Below are positions 53,792 to 62,005 of a stretch of DNA of 63,686 nucleotides, one piece after another; position 1 is the first letter of the stretch; each line of letters opens with the position of its first letter. This DNA comes from Clostridiales bacterium (GTDB taxonomy: Bacteria > Bacillota > Clostridia > Christensenellales > Aristaeellaceae). The DNA is taken from assembly GCA_012729115.1 (NCBI GenBank), contig JAAYDR010000061.1:1-63686 (forward strand), written 5' to 3'. The translations under genes were made by a program, and so were the position numbers. The notes beneath the pieces were generated by a model. It worked only from the letters and a program-made list of their open reading frames with translations, had not been told where the DNA came from and ran no database searches.

Positions 53792-55066
53792 TCACCGGTT
53801 TTCCCCTGCCAACAGTTCCCCCAGCGGCAAGGTAAAGTTTCTGGCTGGGTCATAGGTCCGGACCTCGCTGCCATCCCCCGGCCACTCGCAAGAGTAAAAG
53901 ACAAATGTAAGGACATCGGGCACTTCCTCCGGCATTTGGAACTCACCAGAGAACATCAGAGCCCTGCTGTCTCCGCCGTGCTCCCCAGGCATCGCCACTC
54001 CTCTGGAGGAGCAGGGTATGACGTCGCCATTAGGCAGGGTCATTTCGTATGCTTCGTGGCCCGTGAAGCTGGCAAGGGCCTTCTCATCCCGGGCAATCAG
54101 CTCAAACTGATAGCGCCCGGAGAGGAAGGAGAAATCCAGCCCGCCAAAGGCAATGGTGCCGCCCGGGACAGGGAAGGTGATACCTTTGCCCAGGCCGGAA
54201 TGATGGGTGATGGGCAATGGGGTGGTGAAGACACACTCAATGGTGTCCACCAGGGTGAAGGCCCCGGAATTCACCAGGCTTTCTGGGAGGTCGACAAAGG
54301 CGGCTTCTTCCGGAGTCATGCCCTCGGGGATGGGCAGGCGGCTGGCATATTCCACTACGCTTTCCCCGTAGGTGAGGAGGATCTTGCGGTTGTCATAAGC
54401 GTCCCGGAAGGTCTGCATGTACACCTCAAAAGGGGGATCGTTATCGTCACCGTGGAGGATGACGGTATCGTTGACCAGAGGCCAATTGGGCCAGAGCACC
54501 TTCATGGTGAACACCCACCTGACATCCGTATCAGCGACATCTTCGTAAATGATTGCGTCAAAGCCGTACTGTCCTCCCAAAACATCCGGATCGGCTATGT
54601 TGGGGAACAGGAAGCCGGAATAGAAGTCGCCCCGGGAGCCTTGCACGTCGATGTCGAGCTTGCGCTCCCCGCAGTAGGCACTGAGCCTGGGGTATAGGTA
54701 TACGGGCTTTGAGGATTCTTGGGAGCTCAGGTTCATGGTCATGGCCACCTCACTGCCATCGAAAACCGCGTCTCCCAAAGTCAGGGTGATGTAATCATTC
54801 TGATAGGTTTGATTCAGCTCGACGATATGCTCCTCGAATACCGCCGAGGGCTTACCCCCGGTCTCATATTGTCGGACGCTGTAATAATTGAACAGGGCAA
54901 AGGCTGTCCCGCACAAAACGGCCAATAGGAAAACGGCGATCAATACCACCGTGGTTCTCTTCATCATAGTACATTCCTCCTTCACGCTTTGGGCGGCGCG
55001 CATGAGCTCCTCGTGAAACGCCGGGGGAACGGGGGAGTAGGCTTGCTTCAACATAGAAACCTTCAT
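53792..55066 (-). CDS. DUF4179-like membrane protein, probable anti-sigma partner
   Basis: The product has 424 residues: a short cytosolic N-terminus (about 35 residues), one membrane helix (TTVVLIAVFLLAVLCGTAFALF region) and a large extracellular beta-rich domain. This layout and its position after an ECF sigma factor match DUF4179-type proteins, which are thought to act as membrane anti-sigma factors or sensors. The start at ATG 55066 overlaps the sigma stop (ATGA) and is 8 bases from AAGGAGG; GTG 55075 is too close. The signal it senses is unknown. Confidence 0.75.
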   Translation of the reverse strand: MKVSMLKQAYSPVPPAFHEELMRAAQSVKEECTMMKRTTVVLIAVFLLAVLCGTAFALFNYYSVRQYETGGKPSAVFEEHIVELNQTYQNDYITLTLGDAVFDGSEVAMTMNLSSQESSKPVYLYPRLSAYCGERKLDIDVQGSRGDFYSGFLFPNIADPDVLGGQYGFDAIIYEDVADTDVRWVFTMKVLWPNWPLVNDTVILHGDDNDPPFEVYMQTFRDAYDNRKILLTYGESVVEYASRLPIPEGMTPEEAAFVDLPESLVNSGAFTLVDTIECVFTTPLPITHHSGLGKGITFPVPGGTIAFGGLDFSFLSGRYQFELIARDEKALASFTGHEAYEMTLPNGDVIPCSSRGVAMPGEHGGDSRALMFSGEFQMPEEVPDVLTFVFYSCEWPGDGSEVRTYDPARNFTLPLGELLAGENR

Positions 55067-55554
55067 GAGTGCCACACCTCCTTATCATGCTCCAGTTCCA
55101 GTTGCAATGCTTTGCGCCCTTGGTGCAGGCGGGCCTTAACCGTGCCCAGGGGAAGGCGCAGCGAGGATGCGATGTCCCTGAGAGCCCATCCTTCCAGATA
55201 GTGAAGCACCACCGGGAGGCGGAGCTTTTCCGGGAGCGCGTCCAAGGCCGAGGAGACGTCCAGGGGAGAGGCCCAGGGGTTTTCGGATTCTTCGGGACCT
55301 TCCCAATCCTCGGCCACCAGTACTACCCGGGCCTGCCTGCGGCGAATGCTTCGGCACTCGTTGATGAGAATCCGCGTCAGCCATGTGGTGAAGTACTGAG
55401 GCTGCCGCAGGTCTCCCCGATGAGCCCAGGCCTTGGCGATGGCCTCCTGTACCGCGTCCAGCTGGTCCGCCTCCTGCCGCAGCAGGGACCGGGCGACCCG
55501 GTAGAGCAATGGCTCCTGTCCCATCACCCGGTCGATAAACTCCTGCCTGTCCAT
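55063..55554 (-). CDS. ECF-type RNA polymerase sigma factor
   Basis: The product has 163 residues. Region 2 (DQLDAVQEAIAKAWAHRGDLRQPQYFTTWL, shown by the acidic-to-WL pattern) and region 4 (LPEKLRLPVVLHYLEGWALRDIASSLRLPLGTVKARLHQGRKAL pattern) are clear. The factor should direct RNA polymerase to a small regulon, perhaps cell-envelope stress, and is coupled to the membrane partner gene by ATGA. CGGAGG precedes the start. I could not define its own promoter. Confidence 0.9.
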   Translation of the reverse strand: MDRQEFIDRVMGQEPLLYRVARSLLRQEADQLDAVQEAIAKAWAHRGDLRQPQYFTTWLTRILINECRSIRRRQARVVLVAEDWEGPEESENPWASPLDVSSALDALPEKLRLPVVLHYLEGWALRDIASSLRLPLGTVKARLHQGRKALQLELEHDKEVWHS

Positions 55555-55651
55555 GGGCGATTACCTCCGGCGCAATGCTTGTGTGCTTTTGTCATGCATG
55601 ACACTGGTTAGATGCGTGAGATCCAAAAAAGGTTATCCTTTTCGCTAAAAG

Positions 55652-55688
55652 AAACGGTTTCAAAGGCGCGGGGCCCTTGAAACCGTTT
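55652..55688 (-). terminator. Terminator of the flavodiiron gene
   Basis: Perfect 12-bp stem AAACGGTTTCAA / TTGAAACCGTTT; read on the minus strand it is followed by CTTTTAGC. Confidence 0.65.
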
Positions 55689-55740
55689 TGAACGCGAGCA
55701 ACAAGGTCAAATGATGGGTCCAGGGGGGTGGAGCCCCCTG

Positions 55741-57615
55741 CTAGAATCCCACAGGCTCAAAATCATCCGACCCATGCTTGCACACCGGGCAGATGAAGTT
55801 GGACGGTAATGTATCCCCTTCGTGGAAGTAGCCGCAGATTTTGCAGACATAACCCCTCTTGGGCTTATCTTCTGCCTTGGGCTGGGGCTTGGGCTTGATG
55901 TGGTCAAAGTAATAGGCATAGGTGACGGATGGGACAGTGCAAAGAACCTGAGCCTTTGTCACATCTGCAATGAATAAGGTATGGGTGCCGCAGTCTACGG
56001 TGGAAATCACCTTGCCGGAGAGATACGCGTTGCAGGACTCCGTCAGATACTTCAGGCCGTTTTCGCTGCGGGGGTCCTGGCGCCCTGCGAACTTGTCCAC
56101 CGCATGGCCGCTTTGGAAGCCAAAGCGTTCAAACAGCGCAAAGGGGACCTCCTGGGTGAGAACACAGATGTTGAACACTCCGGTCTTCATGACCATGTCA
56201 TGGGTCATGTTCTGCTTGTTCACCGCCAGGGTCATGCGCTTGGGCTGGTCGGTGGTCTGAATGACGGTGTTGATAATACAACCGTTATCCTTGTCCCCTT
56301 CCCTGGCCGTGAGCACATACAGGCCGTATCCGATGGTGAAGAAGGCCCTGGGGTCGATGCCGCTTTCATCAGGTGACGCGGCAGGGGTGGGAAGGCAAGT
56401 CTGGGGAACCTTGGGCATGGAGGCAAGGATCGCGTCCGCCATGCGGCTCAGTTCTTCCTCCTGGCTGGGTTTCAGTGCCGACAGCACAGTAACGGAGGCA
56501 TCCAGTACCCGCATGTTCTTCATTTCAGCAAGACGCTTGCCTATCAAGTCCCCGGCTGCAGGGGCCCAGGATCCGTTTTGCACAATGGCCACGGTCCTGT
56601 TCTGCAGATTATGGTCTTTGAATTCTGACAGCAGGTGATCCATCAGATGGAAGATACCCGCATTGTGGGTAACGCTGCACAGGACAAGATGGCTGGCCCG
56701 GAAAGCTTCGGCAACCAGCAAGGAGTGATCTGCAGAGGATACATCGTACATGGCAATATTTTGCACACCTTGATCCGCCAGTTTGGCAGCCAGGATGTCG
56801 GCGGCATTCTCGGTGTGGCCATAGATGGAGGCATAGAGGATCAGCAGCGATGTTTCTTCCGGCTCGTAGGCGCTCCACTTGCGATACTTGTCCATATACC
56901 AGGGGATGTTTTTCCTCCAGATGGGGCCGTGAAGGGGGCATAAATACCTGATTTCTTTCAGGCTATCTGCCTTTTTAAGTGCGGATTGCACCTGAGGACC
57001 ATATTTGCTTACGATGTTGGCATAGTACCGGCGGGACTCCGGCAGCCACTTTCCTTCAAAGTCCACCTCATCCGCAAAAATATTCCCATTCAGCGCTCCG
57101 AAGGTGCCAAAGGCGTCGGCGGAGAAAAGGATGCCCTCGGTTTTTTCATAGGTGAACATAACCTCGGGCCAATGGACCATGGGGGCCATGAGAAAAGTCA
57201 GGGTATGCTTCCCCAGGGACAGTTCGTCTCCCTCAGCCACCAGCCGCACCCGCGCCGCCAATTCCTGGTCAAAGAATTGGCCGATCATCTTGGCGGTCTT
57301 GCTGTTGCAGACGATCTGCACACCGGGATAGCGTTGGCATACTTCACCAAGGGTGGCGCAATGATCCGGCTCCATATGCTGCACCACCAGGTAGTCAAGG
57401 GAACGTTCCCCCAGCACATGGGCCAGGTTCTCATAGAATAACCCTCCGATGGCCCAGTCCACCGTATCCACCAGGGCGTTTTTTTCATCCAGAAGCAAAT
57501 AAGAGTTATAGGATACCCCCTTGGCGACAGGGAAGGCGTTTTCAAATCGGGCCAGACGGCGGCAGCTACCGCCCACAAAATAGAGGGAATCCGTGATTTT
57601 CCGTACGTTGTGCAT
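55741..57615 (-). CDS. Flavodiiron protein fused to flavin reductase and rubredoxin
   Basis: Reduces O2 or NO to protect an anaerobe. The product has 624 residues with four parts: an MBL diiron domain (HMEPDH, then VHWPE, SADAFG and LHGPIW as ligands), a flavodoxin domain (ILYASIYGHTENAA), a flavin-reductase-like domain (about 435-570) and a C-terminal rubredoxin (C591, C594, C609, C612). Having rubredoxin and a flavin reductase in one chain lets one polypeptide carry electrons to the diiron site. The start at ATG 57615 follows GGAGGTG; the open frame up to 58155 is a chance extension. It has its own promoter and terminator. Confidence 0.9.
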   Translation of the reverse strand: MHNVRKITDSLYFVGGSCRRLARFENAFPVAKGVSYNSYLLLDEKNALVDTVDWAIGGLFYENLAHVLGERSLDYLVVQHMEPDHCATLGEVCQRYPGVQIVCNSKTAKMIGQFFDQELAARVRLVAEGDELSLGKHTLTFLMAPMVHWPEVMFTYEKTEGILFSADAFGTFGALNGNIFADEVDFEGKWLPESRRYYANIVSKYGPQVQSALKKADSLKEIRYLCPLHGPIWRKNIPWYMDKYRKWSAYEPEETSLLILYASIYGHTENAADILAAKLADQGVQNIAMYDVSSADHSLLVAEAFRASHLVLCSVTHNAGIFHLMDHLLSEFKDHNLQNRTVAIVQNGSWAPAAGDLIGKRLAEMKNMRVLDASVTVLSALKPSQEEELSRMADAILASMPKVPQTCLPTPAASPDESGIDPRAFFTIGYGLYVLTAREGDKDNGCIINTVIQTTDQPKRMTLAVNKQNMTHDMVMKTGVFNICVLTQEVPFALFERFGFQSGHAVDKFAGRQDPRSENGLKYLTESCNAYLSGKVISTVDCGTHTLFIADVTKAQVLCTVPSVTYAYYFDHIKPKPQPKAEDKPKRGYVCKICGYFHEGDTLPSNFICPVCKHGSDDFEPVGF

Positions 57616-57671
57616 GAATACAGCACCTCCATAGCGATGATGACAACCAGCATTGGATCCCAATGAATCCC

Positions 57672-57700
57672 ATTTTATCACGCATTGGGGATGGGCACAA
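57672..57700 (-). promoter_or_regulatory. Promoter of the flavodiiron gene
   Basis: Minus strand TTGTGC, 17-base spacer, TAAAAT, about 57 bases before the start codon. Confidence 0.55.
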
Positions 57701-57759
57701 GGCCGCTTTGGCGGATTGTATCCCATCGGTATTTTTTCCTTTGGGACCATTCCAATGCC

Positions 57760-57788
57760 TTGACAAGGGCCCATGGGCGGCTTATGAT
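57760..57788 (+). promoter_or_regulatory. Promoter of the TrpX-type ABC transporter operon
   Basis: TTGACA (perfect), 17-base spacer, TATGAT. The first gene starts almost 290 bases downstream. Confidence 0.7.
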
Positions 57789-57794
57789 GGGATT

Positions 57795-58076
57795 GTTCGA
57801 TAGCTGAAACGGGAATCGCCGAGGCAATTTTCGTGAAAAGCTGCCCGATGAGCGACAGTGCTTGACTCATGGGGAAGAACTCTACTTGTGTAGGATGGTT
57901 GGACGGTAGGGATGGTAGGTTCCTCCACCAAGCTTCGAGGGCATTGTTGCTTGCGAAAGCCGCTGTTATCGCGCTGTAAAGTGTGTTATCCGACAAGCCG
58001 CCCTCTTGGAAGCAAAGGGGCGGCTTTTGCGCGGTCTGCCGCGAGAAGGCAATAGATGTATGGGAGGTATATAGAA
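57795..58076 (+). other. Long 5' leader of the ABC operon with a possible leader peptide
   Basis: About 280 transcribed bases before the first gene, ending in an intrinsic terminator (57995-58028). It contains a 36-codon open frame (57869-57979) that stops 15 bases before the terminator stem and has no clear ribosome binding site; its C-terminus is Leu/Ala-rich. No known riboswitch core or T-box was recognised. The layout suggests transcription attenuation. Confidence 0.5.
57995..58028 (+). terminator. Terminator/attenuator in the ABC operon leader
   Basis: Perfect 9-bp stem AAGCCGCCC / GGGCGGCTT, then TTTTG overlapping the stem end. It lies between the promoter and the first gene, so it must be read through or regulated. 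Confidence 0.65.
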
Positions 58077-59039
58077 ATGAGGAGACTGTTTGCTTGTGCG
58101 CTTGTGCTGACGCTGGTCTGCATGCCCATGCTGGCGATGGCAGGCGAGGGAACAAAAACCATTGGTATCATCCAGTACGTTCAACATGTGGCTTTGGACT
58201 CGGCACGTGAGGGCTTCGTCCAGGCGCTGGCTGACAATGGTTTCGTGGATGGGCAGAACATCGCCCTGGATGTACAGAACGCCCAGGCGGATGCATCGAA
58301 CCTGGCCACCATTTCAGACCGTTTTGTAGCCAATAACGTGGATCTGGTGCTGGCCATTGCTACCCCGGCGGCTCAGTCTATCGCTGGTAAAACCACCACG
58401 ATACCCATTCTGGGCACCGCCATCACTGATTATGAGGTGGCCCGGTTGGTTAGCAGCAACCAGAATCCCGGCACCAACGTGTCCGGAACCACCGACATGA
58501 ATCCGGTGGCGGACCAGATTAAACTGATCAAGGAGTTGTTCCCGCAGACCCGGACCGTTGGCTTGATTTACACCTCCAGTGAGGACAACTCCATCCTCCA
58601 GGCGAAGATGGCCAAGGAAGCTGTGGAAGCCGAGGGCATGTCCTATAAGGAGGTTACCGTGTCATCCTCCAACGATGTGCAGCAGGCGACCCAGTCCATT
58701 GTGGACAACTGCGATGCCATCTACATCCCCACAGACAATGTGCTCGCGGCATCCATCTCCGTGGTTTATGAGGTCACCACAGCCGCCAGGAAGCCTGTTA
58801 TCTGCGGTGAGGCAGGCATGGTGGAAGGCGGTGCGCTGGCGACCCTGGGCATAAACTATTACGATCTGGGATATCAGACCGGCCTGATGGCCTTGCGTGT
58901 GCTGGCAGGCGAGGATGTTTCCACCATGGCCGTTGAAACAGCCTCTAAAATGGATTACACCTTCAACTCCACCTATGCGGAGGCGATTGGCTTCACGATT
59001 CCCGAGAAGTACCAGGCCTACGCGAAGCCCATGGAATAA
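58077..59039 (+). CDS. ABC transporter substrate-binding protein (TrpX/PF04392 type)
   Basis: Binds a small ligand for import by the permease and ATPase that follow; relatives handle tryptophan or other small molecules, and the ligand here is unknown. The product has 320 residues. The signal peptide (about 1-22) ends in MLAMA-GEG with no lipobox. The mature part shows TIGIIQYVQHVALD and ILGTAITDYEVARLV, typical of the family. The start at ATG 58077 follows GGGAGG. A strong hairpin follows the stop. Confidence 0.88.
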   Translation: MRRLFACALVLTLVCMPMLAMAGEGTKTIGIIQYVQHVALDSAREGFVQALADNGFVDGQNIALDVQNAQADASNLATISDRFVANNVDLVLAIATPAAQSIAGKTTTIPILGTAITDYEVARLVSSNQNPGTNVSGTTDMNPVADQIKLIKELFPQTRTVGLIYTSSEDNSILQAKMAKEAVEAEGMSYKEVTVSSSNDVQQATQSIVDNCDAIYIPTDNVLAASISVVYEVTTAARKPVICGEAGMVEGGALATLGINYYDLGYQTGLMALRVLAGEDVSTMAVETASKMDYTFNSTYAEAIGFTIPEKYQAYAKPME

Positions 59040-59051
59040 GCAAAGCATGGC

Positions 59052-59081
59052 GGGTGCGGGCCGTGAAAGCTGCCCGCACCC
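59052..59081 (+). terminator. Hairpin between binding-protein and permease genes
   Basis: Perfect 10-bp stem GGGTGCGGGC / GCCCGCACCC without a T-run. Probably raises the binding protein level relative to the permease, as at 40408. Confidence 0.5.
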
Positions 59082-59109
59082 TTCGAGCATGTAAGGGAGT
59101 CAATTGTTC

Positions 59110-60009
59110 ATGTCGCAAATCCTGTTGGGCGCAGTGGCGCTGGGACTACTTTGGGCCATCATGACCATCGGTGTATATATCACCTATCGTATCCTGGACA
59201 TCGCCGATCTGACAGTGGAGGGCAGCATCACTTTGGGAGCTGCGGTGTCTGCTTCGATGATCTATAATGGAGCAAGCCCCTATGCCGCCACAGGCTGTGC
59301 TTTGCTGGCGGGGCTTTTGGCAGGTCTCGTCACGGGGCTGCTTCATACAAAACTGCGCATTCCGGCGCTGCTCTCGGGCATCCTCACGATGATCGCGCTG
59401 TACTCGGTGAACCTGAGGGTGATGGGCAAAGCGAATGTCTCCCTGCTTAGGATGGGCACGGTATACAGTCCTCTGGAGTCAATGGGACTGGAGAAAAACA
59501 CAGCTGTCGCTCTCCTGGGGCTGGTCCTTGTGATGGGAATTATCGGGATCCTGTACTGGTTCTTTGGAACCGAGTTGGGCAACGTAATCCGCGCCACAGG
59601 CAATAACCCCAACATGGTCCGGGCCCAAGGCATCAACACGGACACCGCCAAGATCCTGGGCCTGATGATCAGCAACGGGCTGGTATCCCTGAGCGGTGCA
59701 ATGATCGGCCAAAGCCAGAACTTTGCAGATGTGCAGATGGGCACCGGATCCATCGTCATCGGGCTTGCGTCCCTGATCATCGGCGAAGTGCTCTTTGGGC
59801 GGCGCAACTTTTTCAGCAGGCTCTTTTCTTTGATACTGGGCGCCGTAACCTACCGGGTGATCATCGCCCTGGTGCTCAAGCTGGGTATGCCCACCAATGA
59901 TTTGAAGCTGTTCACCGCCATCACCGTGGCGCTGGCGCTTTCGTTGCCCATGTTTCAGGACTACCTGAAAACGCTGCAGCGATCCATGAGGGGGCGAAGG
60001 AGTTGCTAA
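59110..60009 (+). CDS. ABC transporter permease (branched-chain amino acid-like)
   Basis: Membrane subunit of the same importer. The product has 299 residues from ATG 59110, 10 bases after AAGGGAG. About eight or more hydrophobic helices and the loop GNVIRATGNNPNMVRAQGIN, typical of the LivH/TrpY-like permeases, are present. It overlaps the ATPase gene by 7 bases, so their translation is coupled. Confidence 0.9.
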   Translation: MSQILLGAVALGLLWAIMTIGVYITYRILDIADLTVEGSITLGAAVSASMIYNGASPYAATGCALLAGLLAGLVTGLLHTKLRIPALLSGILTMIALYSVNLRVMGKANVSLLRMGTVYSPLESMGLEKNTAVALLGLVLVMGIIGILYWFFGTELGNVIRATGNNPNMVRAQGINTDTAKILGLMISNGLVSLSGAMIGQSQNFADVQMGTGSIVIGLASLIIGEVLFGRRNFFSRLFSLILGAVTYRVIIALVLKLGMPTNDLKLFTAITVALALSLPMFQDYLKTLQRSMRGRRSC

Positions 60010-60797
60010 AGCTGATAAACATTCGCAAAAGCTTTAACAAAGGCACGGTTAATGAAAAATTGGCCCTGGACGGGGTCAACCTGATCCTGAAGCCTGGAGA
60101 TTTCGTCACCGTGATCGGCGGAAATGGCGCGGGCAAATCCACATTACTGAACGCCATCGCAGGGGTTTACCCTGTGGACGAGGGAAAAATCGAGATTGAC
60201 GGTATTAATGTAACACGTCTATCGGAGTTCCGTCGGGCCAAGTACCTGGGCCGGGTGTTCCAGGATCCCATCATGGGCACCGCTGCTGACATGAACATCG
60301 AAGAGAATCTGGCCATGGCTTTCAGGCGGGGCGAGAGGCGTACCCTGAGATGGGGCGTAACCGCTGCCGAGCGCAAACGTTATGCTGAGTATTTACAGCA
60401 CCTGGATTTGGGCTTGGAAAAGCGGATGACTTCCAAAGTCGGGCTGCTTTCCGGCGGTCAGCGCCAGGCACTGACGTTGCTGATGGCCACCCTGAAAGCG
60501 CCGAAACTCTTGCTGCTGGATGAGCACACCGCCGCATTGGACCCCAAAACCGCGCCCAAGGTGCTTAACCTCAGCGACCGGTTTATCCAGGAAGAGGGTC
60601 TGACTGCGCTGATGGTCACCCATAATATGCGGGACGCCATCACCCACGGCAATCGCCTGCTGATGATGCATGAGGGAAAGATCATTGTGGATGTGGAGGG
60701 TGAGGAAAAGAAGCGCCTGACAGTGGAGGGGCTGCTAACCCTCTTTGGCAGGGCCGCCGGGCAGGAGCTTGCCAGCGACCGGATGCTGCTATCCTGA
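60003..60797 (+). CDS. ABC transporter ATP-binding protein
   Basis: ATPase of the importer. The product has 264 residues. Walker A GGNGAGKST, signature LSGGQRQ, Walker B LLLLDEHTAALD and the switch His in VTHNMRDA are all present. The start is TTG 60003 (MLKLINIRKSFN), inside the permease end and directly after GAAGGAG; homologues begin at the same point. The ribosome binding site is unusually close, so translational coupling is likely. Confidence 0.9.
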   Translation: MLKLINIRKSFNKGTVNEKLALDGVNLILKPGDFVTVIGGNGAGKSTLLNAIAGVYPVDEGKIEIDGINVTRLSEFRRAKYLGRVFQDPIMGTAADMNIEENLAMAFRRGERRTLRWGVTAAERKRYAEYLQHLDLGLEKRMTSKVGLLSGGQRQALTLLMATLKAPKLLLLDEHTAALDPKTAPKVLNLSDRFIQEEGLTALMVTHNMRDAITHGNRLLMMHEGKIIVDVEGEEKKRLTVEGLLTLFGRAAGQELASDRMLLS

Positions 60798-60812
60798 GTC
60801 ATTAGGCCTGGC

Positions 60813-60840
60813 TTGACTGGCTGTCTTAATGGTGTATAAT
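60813..60840 (+). promoter_or_regulatory. Promoter of the orphan 79-residue gene
   Basis: TTGACT, 16-base spacer, TATAAT, a near-consensus promoter 30 bases before the start codon. Confidence 0.75.
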
Positions 60841-60870
60841 GCTTGGGTTACCAAATACAGGAGGGACACC

Positions 60871-61110
60871 ATGGCAGAGCATAAGGAACGGCCAAGCATT
60901 GAGGAAATGGTTGAAAGCAGCGTTAAGGTGAAGGTGCAGCGGGACCGCAAGGACTGGGTCGGTTTTGTGGAAAGTGATGCAGCCAATTTCATGCAACTCA
61001 ATGACATTGGGAAGATGACCCTGGACGATGGCGCGGGCAACAAAGCGAAGCTCACTCGGCGCAAGGACGGCAGTATTTTTGTGGAGTCCACCTCCTCCAA
61101 CGTGCTGTAA
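60871..61110 (+). CDS. Small orphan protein, function unknown
   Basis: The product has 79 residues from ATG 60871, with AGGAGGG 6 bases upstream. It is charged and soluble, with a predicted pattern of short beta strands (VKVKVQRD, WVGFVES, KLTRRKDGSIFVES). No membrane helix, Cys pair or known motif is visible, and I do not recognise a family. A strong own promoter and a 15-bp terminator frame it, so it is probably highly expressed as a single gene. Confidence 0.75.
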   Translation: MAEHKERPSIEEMVESSVKVKVQRDRKDWVGFVESDAANFMQLNDIGKMTLDDGAGNKAKLTRRKDGSIFVESTSSNVL

Positions 61111-61143
61111 GCAAGCTGCCGGATTACACCACTATGAAACAAC

Positions 61144-61179
61144 ACCGCCCCTTTAGGTCCCCAGACCTAAAGGGGCGGT
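61144..61179. terminator. Bidirectional terminator between the orphan gene and iolB
   Basis: Perfect 15-bp stem ACCGCCCCTTTAGGT / ACCTAAAGGGGCGGT with a 6-base loop; TTTG follows on the plus strand and GTTGTTTC on the minus strand. Confidence 0.75.
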
Positions 61180-61189
61180 TTGCTGTGCA

Positions 61190-62005
61190 TCAGCTCTTTT
61201 TCAGCAGATTTTCCACTGCACCGACCCACGCATGTTTGGGGTCACTGCTGCGGTAGAAGCCCTGATGCTCACCGGCCATCAGCCACAGGAAGTAGGTATT
61301 GTAGCCGGGCGCTCCAACAGTGGTGTGGTAACCACGGGGAAATTCCACCAGTTCATCGCTCTTGACGCGATAGGCTTCGTCAATCTCGCCATCGGAGGTA
61401 TACATGCATTGCACGCCAAATCCTTGTTCAGGGTCAAACAGGAAGTAGTAAATTTCTTCCAGCACCCCTTCGGAGGGCATGTTGTCCACATCGTGCTTGT
61501 GCGGCGGAAAGCCGGCCCAGTTGCCCGGCGTGATATACGCTTCGCCGATGGTAAGCTTTTTGGCGTTGGTTGAGCTGTCCACAATGAAGCTGGTATCGCG
61601 TTCCCATGGCTTTACACCCAAGCGCACCGCACGCACATCATTCTGGCGGATCACCTGGGGCACGCTTTCCTCCATCACAGGGGTACTGCACACAGCAATC
61701 TTCACATTCCACGGGCTGTTGATGAGGACAGTGCAGTCGCGGGGGGCATAGAAGCATTCTGCTTTGGGGCTTTCAAACACACTGCGCCGTACGCCTACCA
61801 TGCCATAATCAGTGCCGTTGGCAGTAAAGTTGGCCTTGCCGCTCAGCAGGACGAACGCTACCTCCCGGTCCCTGGTTGGAAAGGTGTAACTTTCACCATC
61901 ACTCAGCTCGAGAATGCCGAACTCAAGGTCTTTCAATGAGCACTTTCCAATTTCACACAGGGGGGTAAAGCCTTTTTGAGGTGTGTACGTTTTCTTGTAA
62001 TTCAT
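61190..62005 (-). CDS. iolB: 5-deoxy-glucuronate isomerase
   Basis: Converts 5-deoxy-glucuronate to 2-deoxy-5-keto-gluconate in myo-inositol breakdown. The product has 271 residues, the usual size, with a two-cupin fold. The metal site PPHKHD plus the downstream Glu (EEIYYF) and the PRGYHTTVGAPGY segment identify the IolB family. It is coupled to etfA by ATGA. No other iol gene is in the window; more may lie beyond the right end, or the enzyme may serve a related pathway. Confidence 0.92.
   Translation of the reverse strand: MNYKKTYTPQKGFTPLCEIGKCSLKDLEFGILELSDGESYTFPTRDREVAFVLLSGKANFTANGTDYGMVGVRRSVFESPKAECFYAPRDCTVLINSPWNVKIAVCSTPVMEESVPQVIRQNDVRAVRLGVKPWERDTSFIVDSSTNAKKLTIGEAYITPGNWAGFPPHKHDVDNMPSEGVLEEIYYFLFDPEQGFGVQCMYTSDGEIDEAYRVKSDELVEFPRGYHTTVGAPGYNTYFLWLMAGEHQGFYRSSDPKHAWVGAVENLLKKS

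Noticed and set aside
57795-58076. T-box leader for a tryptophan transporter
   Set aside because: The conserved T-box sequence GGGTGGNACCGCG is not present, and the small open frame has only one Trp codon.
57616-58155. 180-codon N-terminal extension of the flavodiiron protein
   Set aside because: The chosen ATG has an ideal ribosome binding site and matches the family start; the extension crosses the gene's own promoter.
60871-61110. Veg family protein
   Set aside because: The size is similar, but the sequence does not match the Veg pattern.
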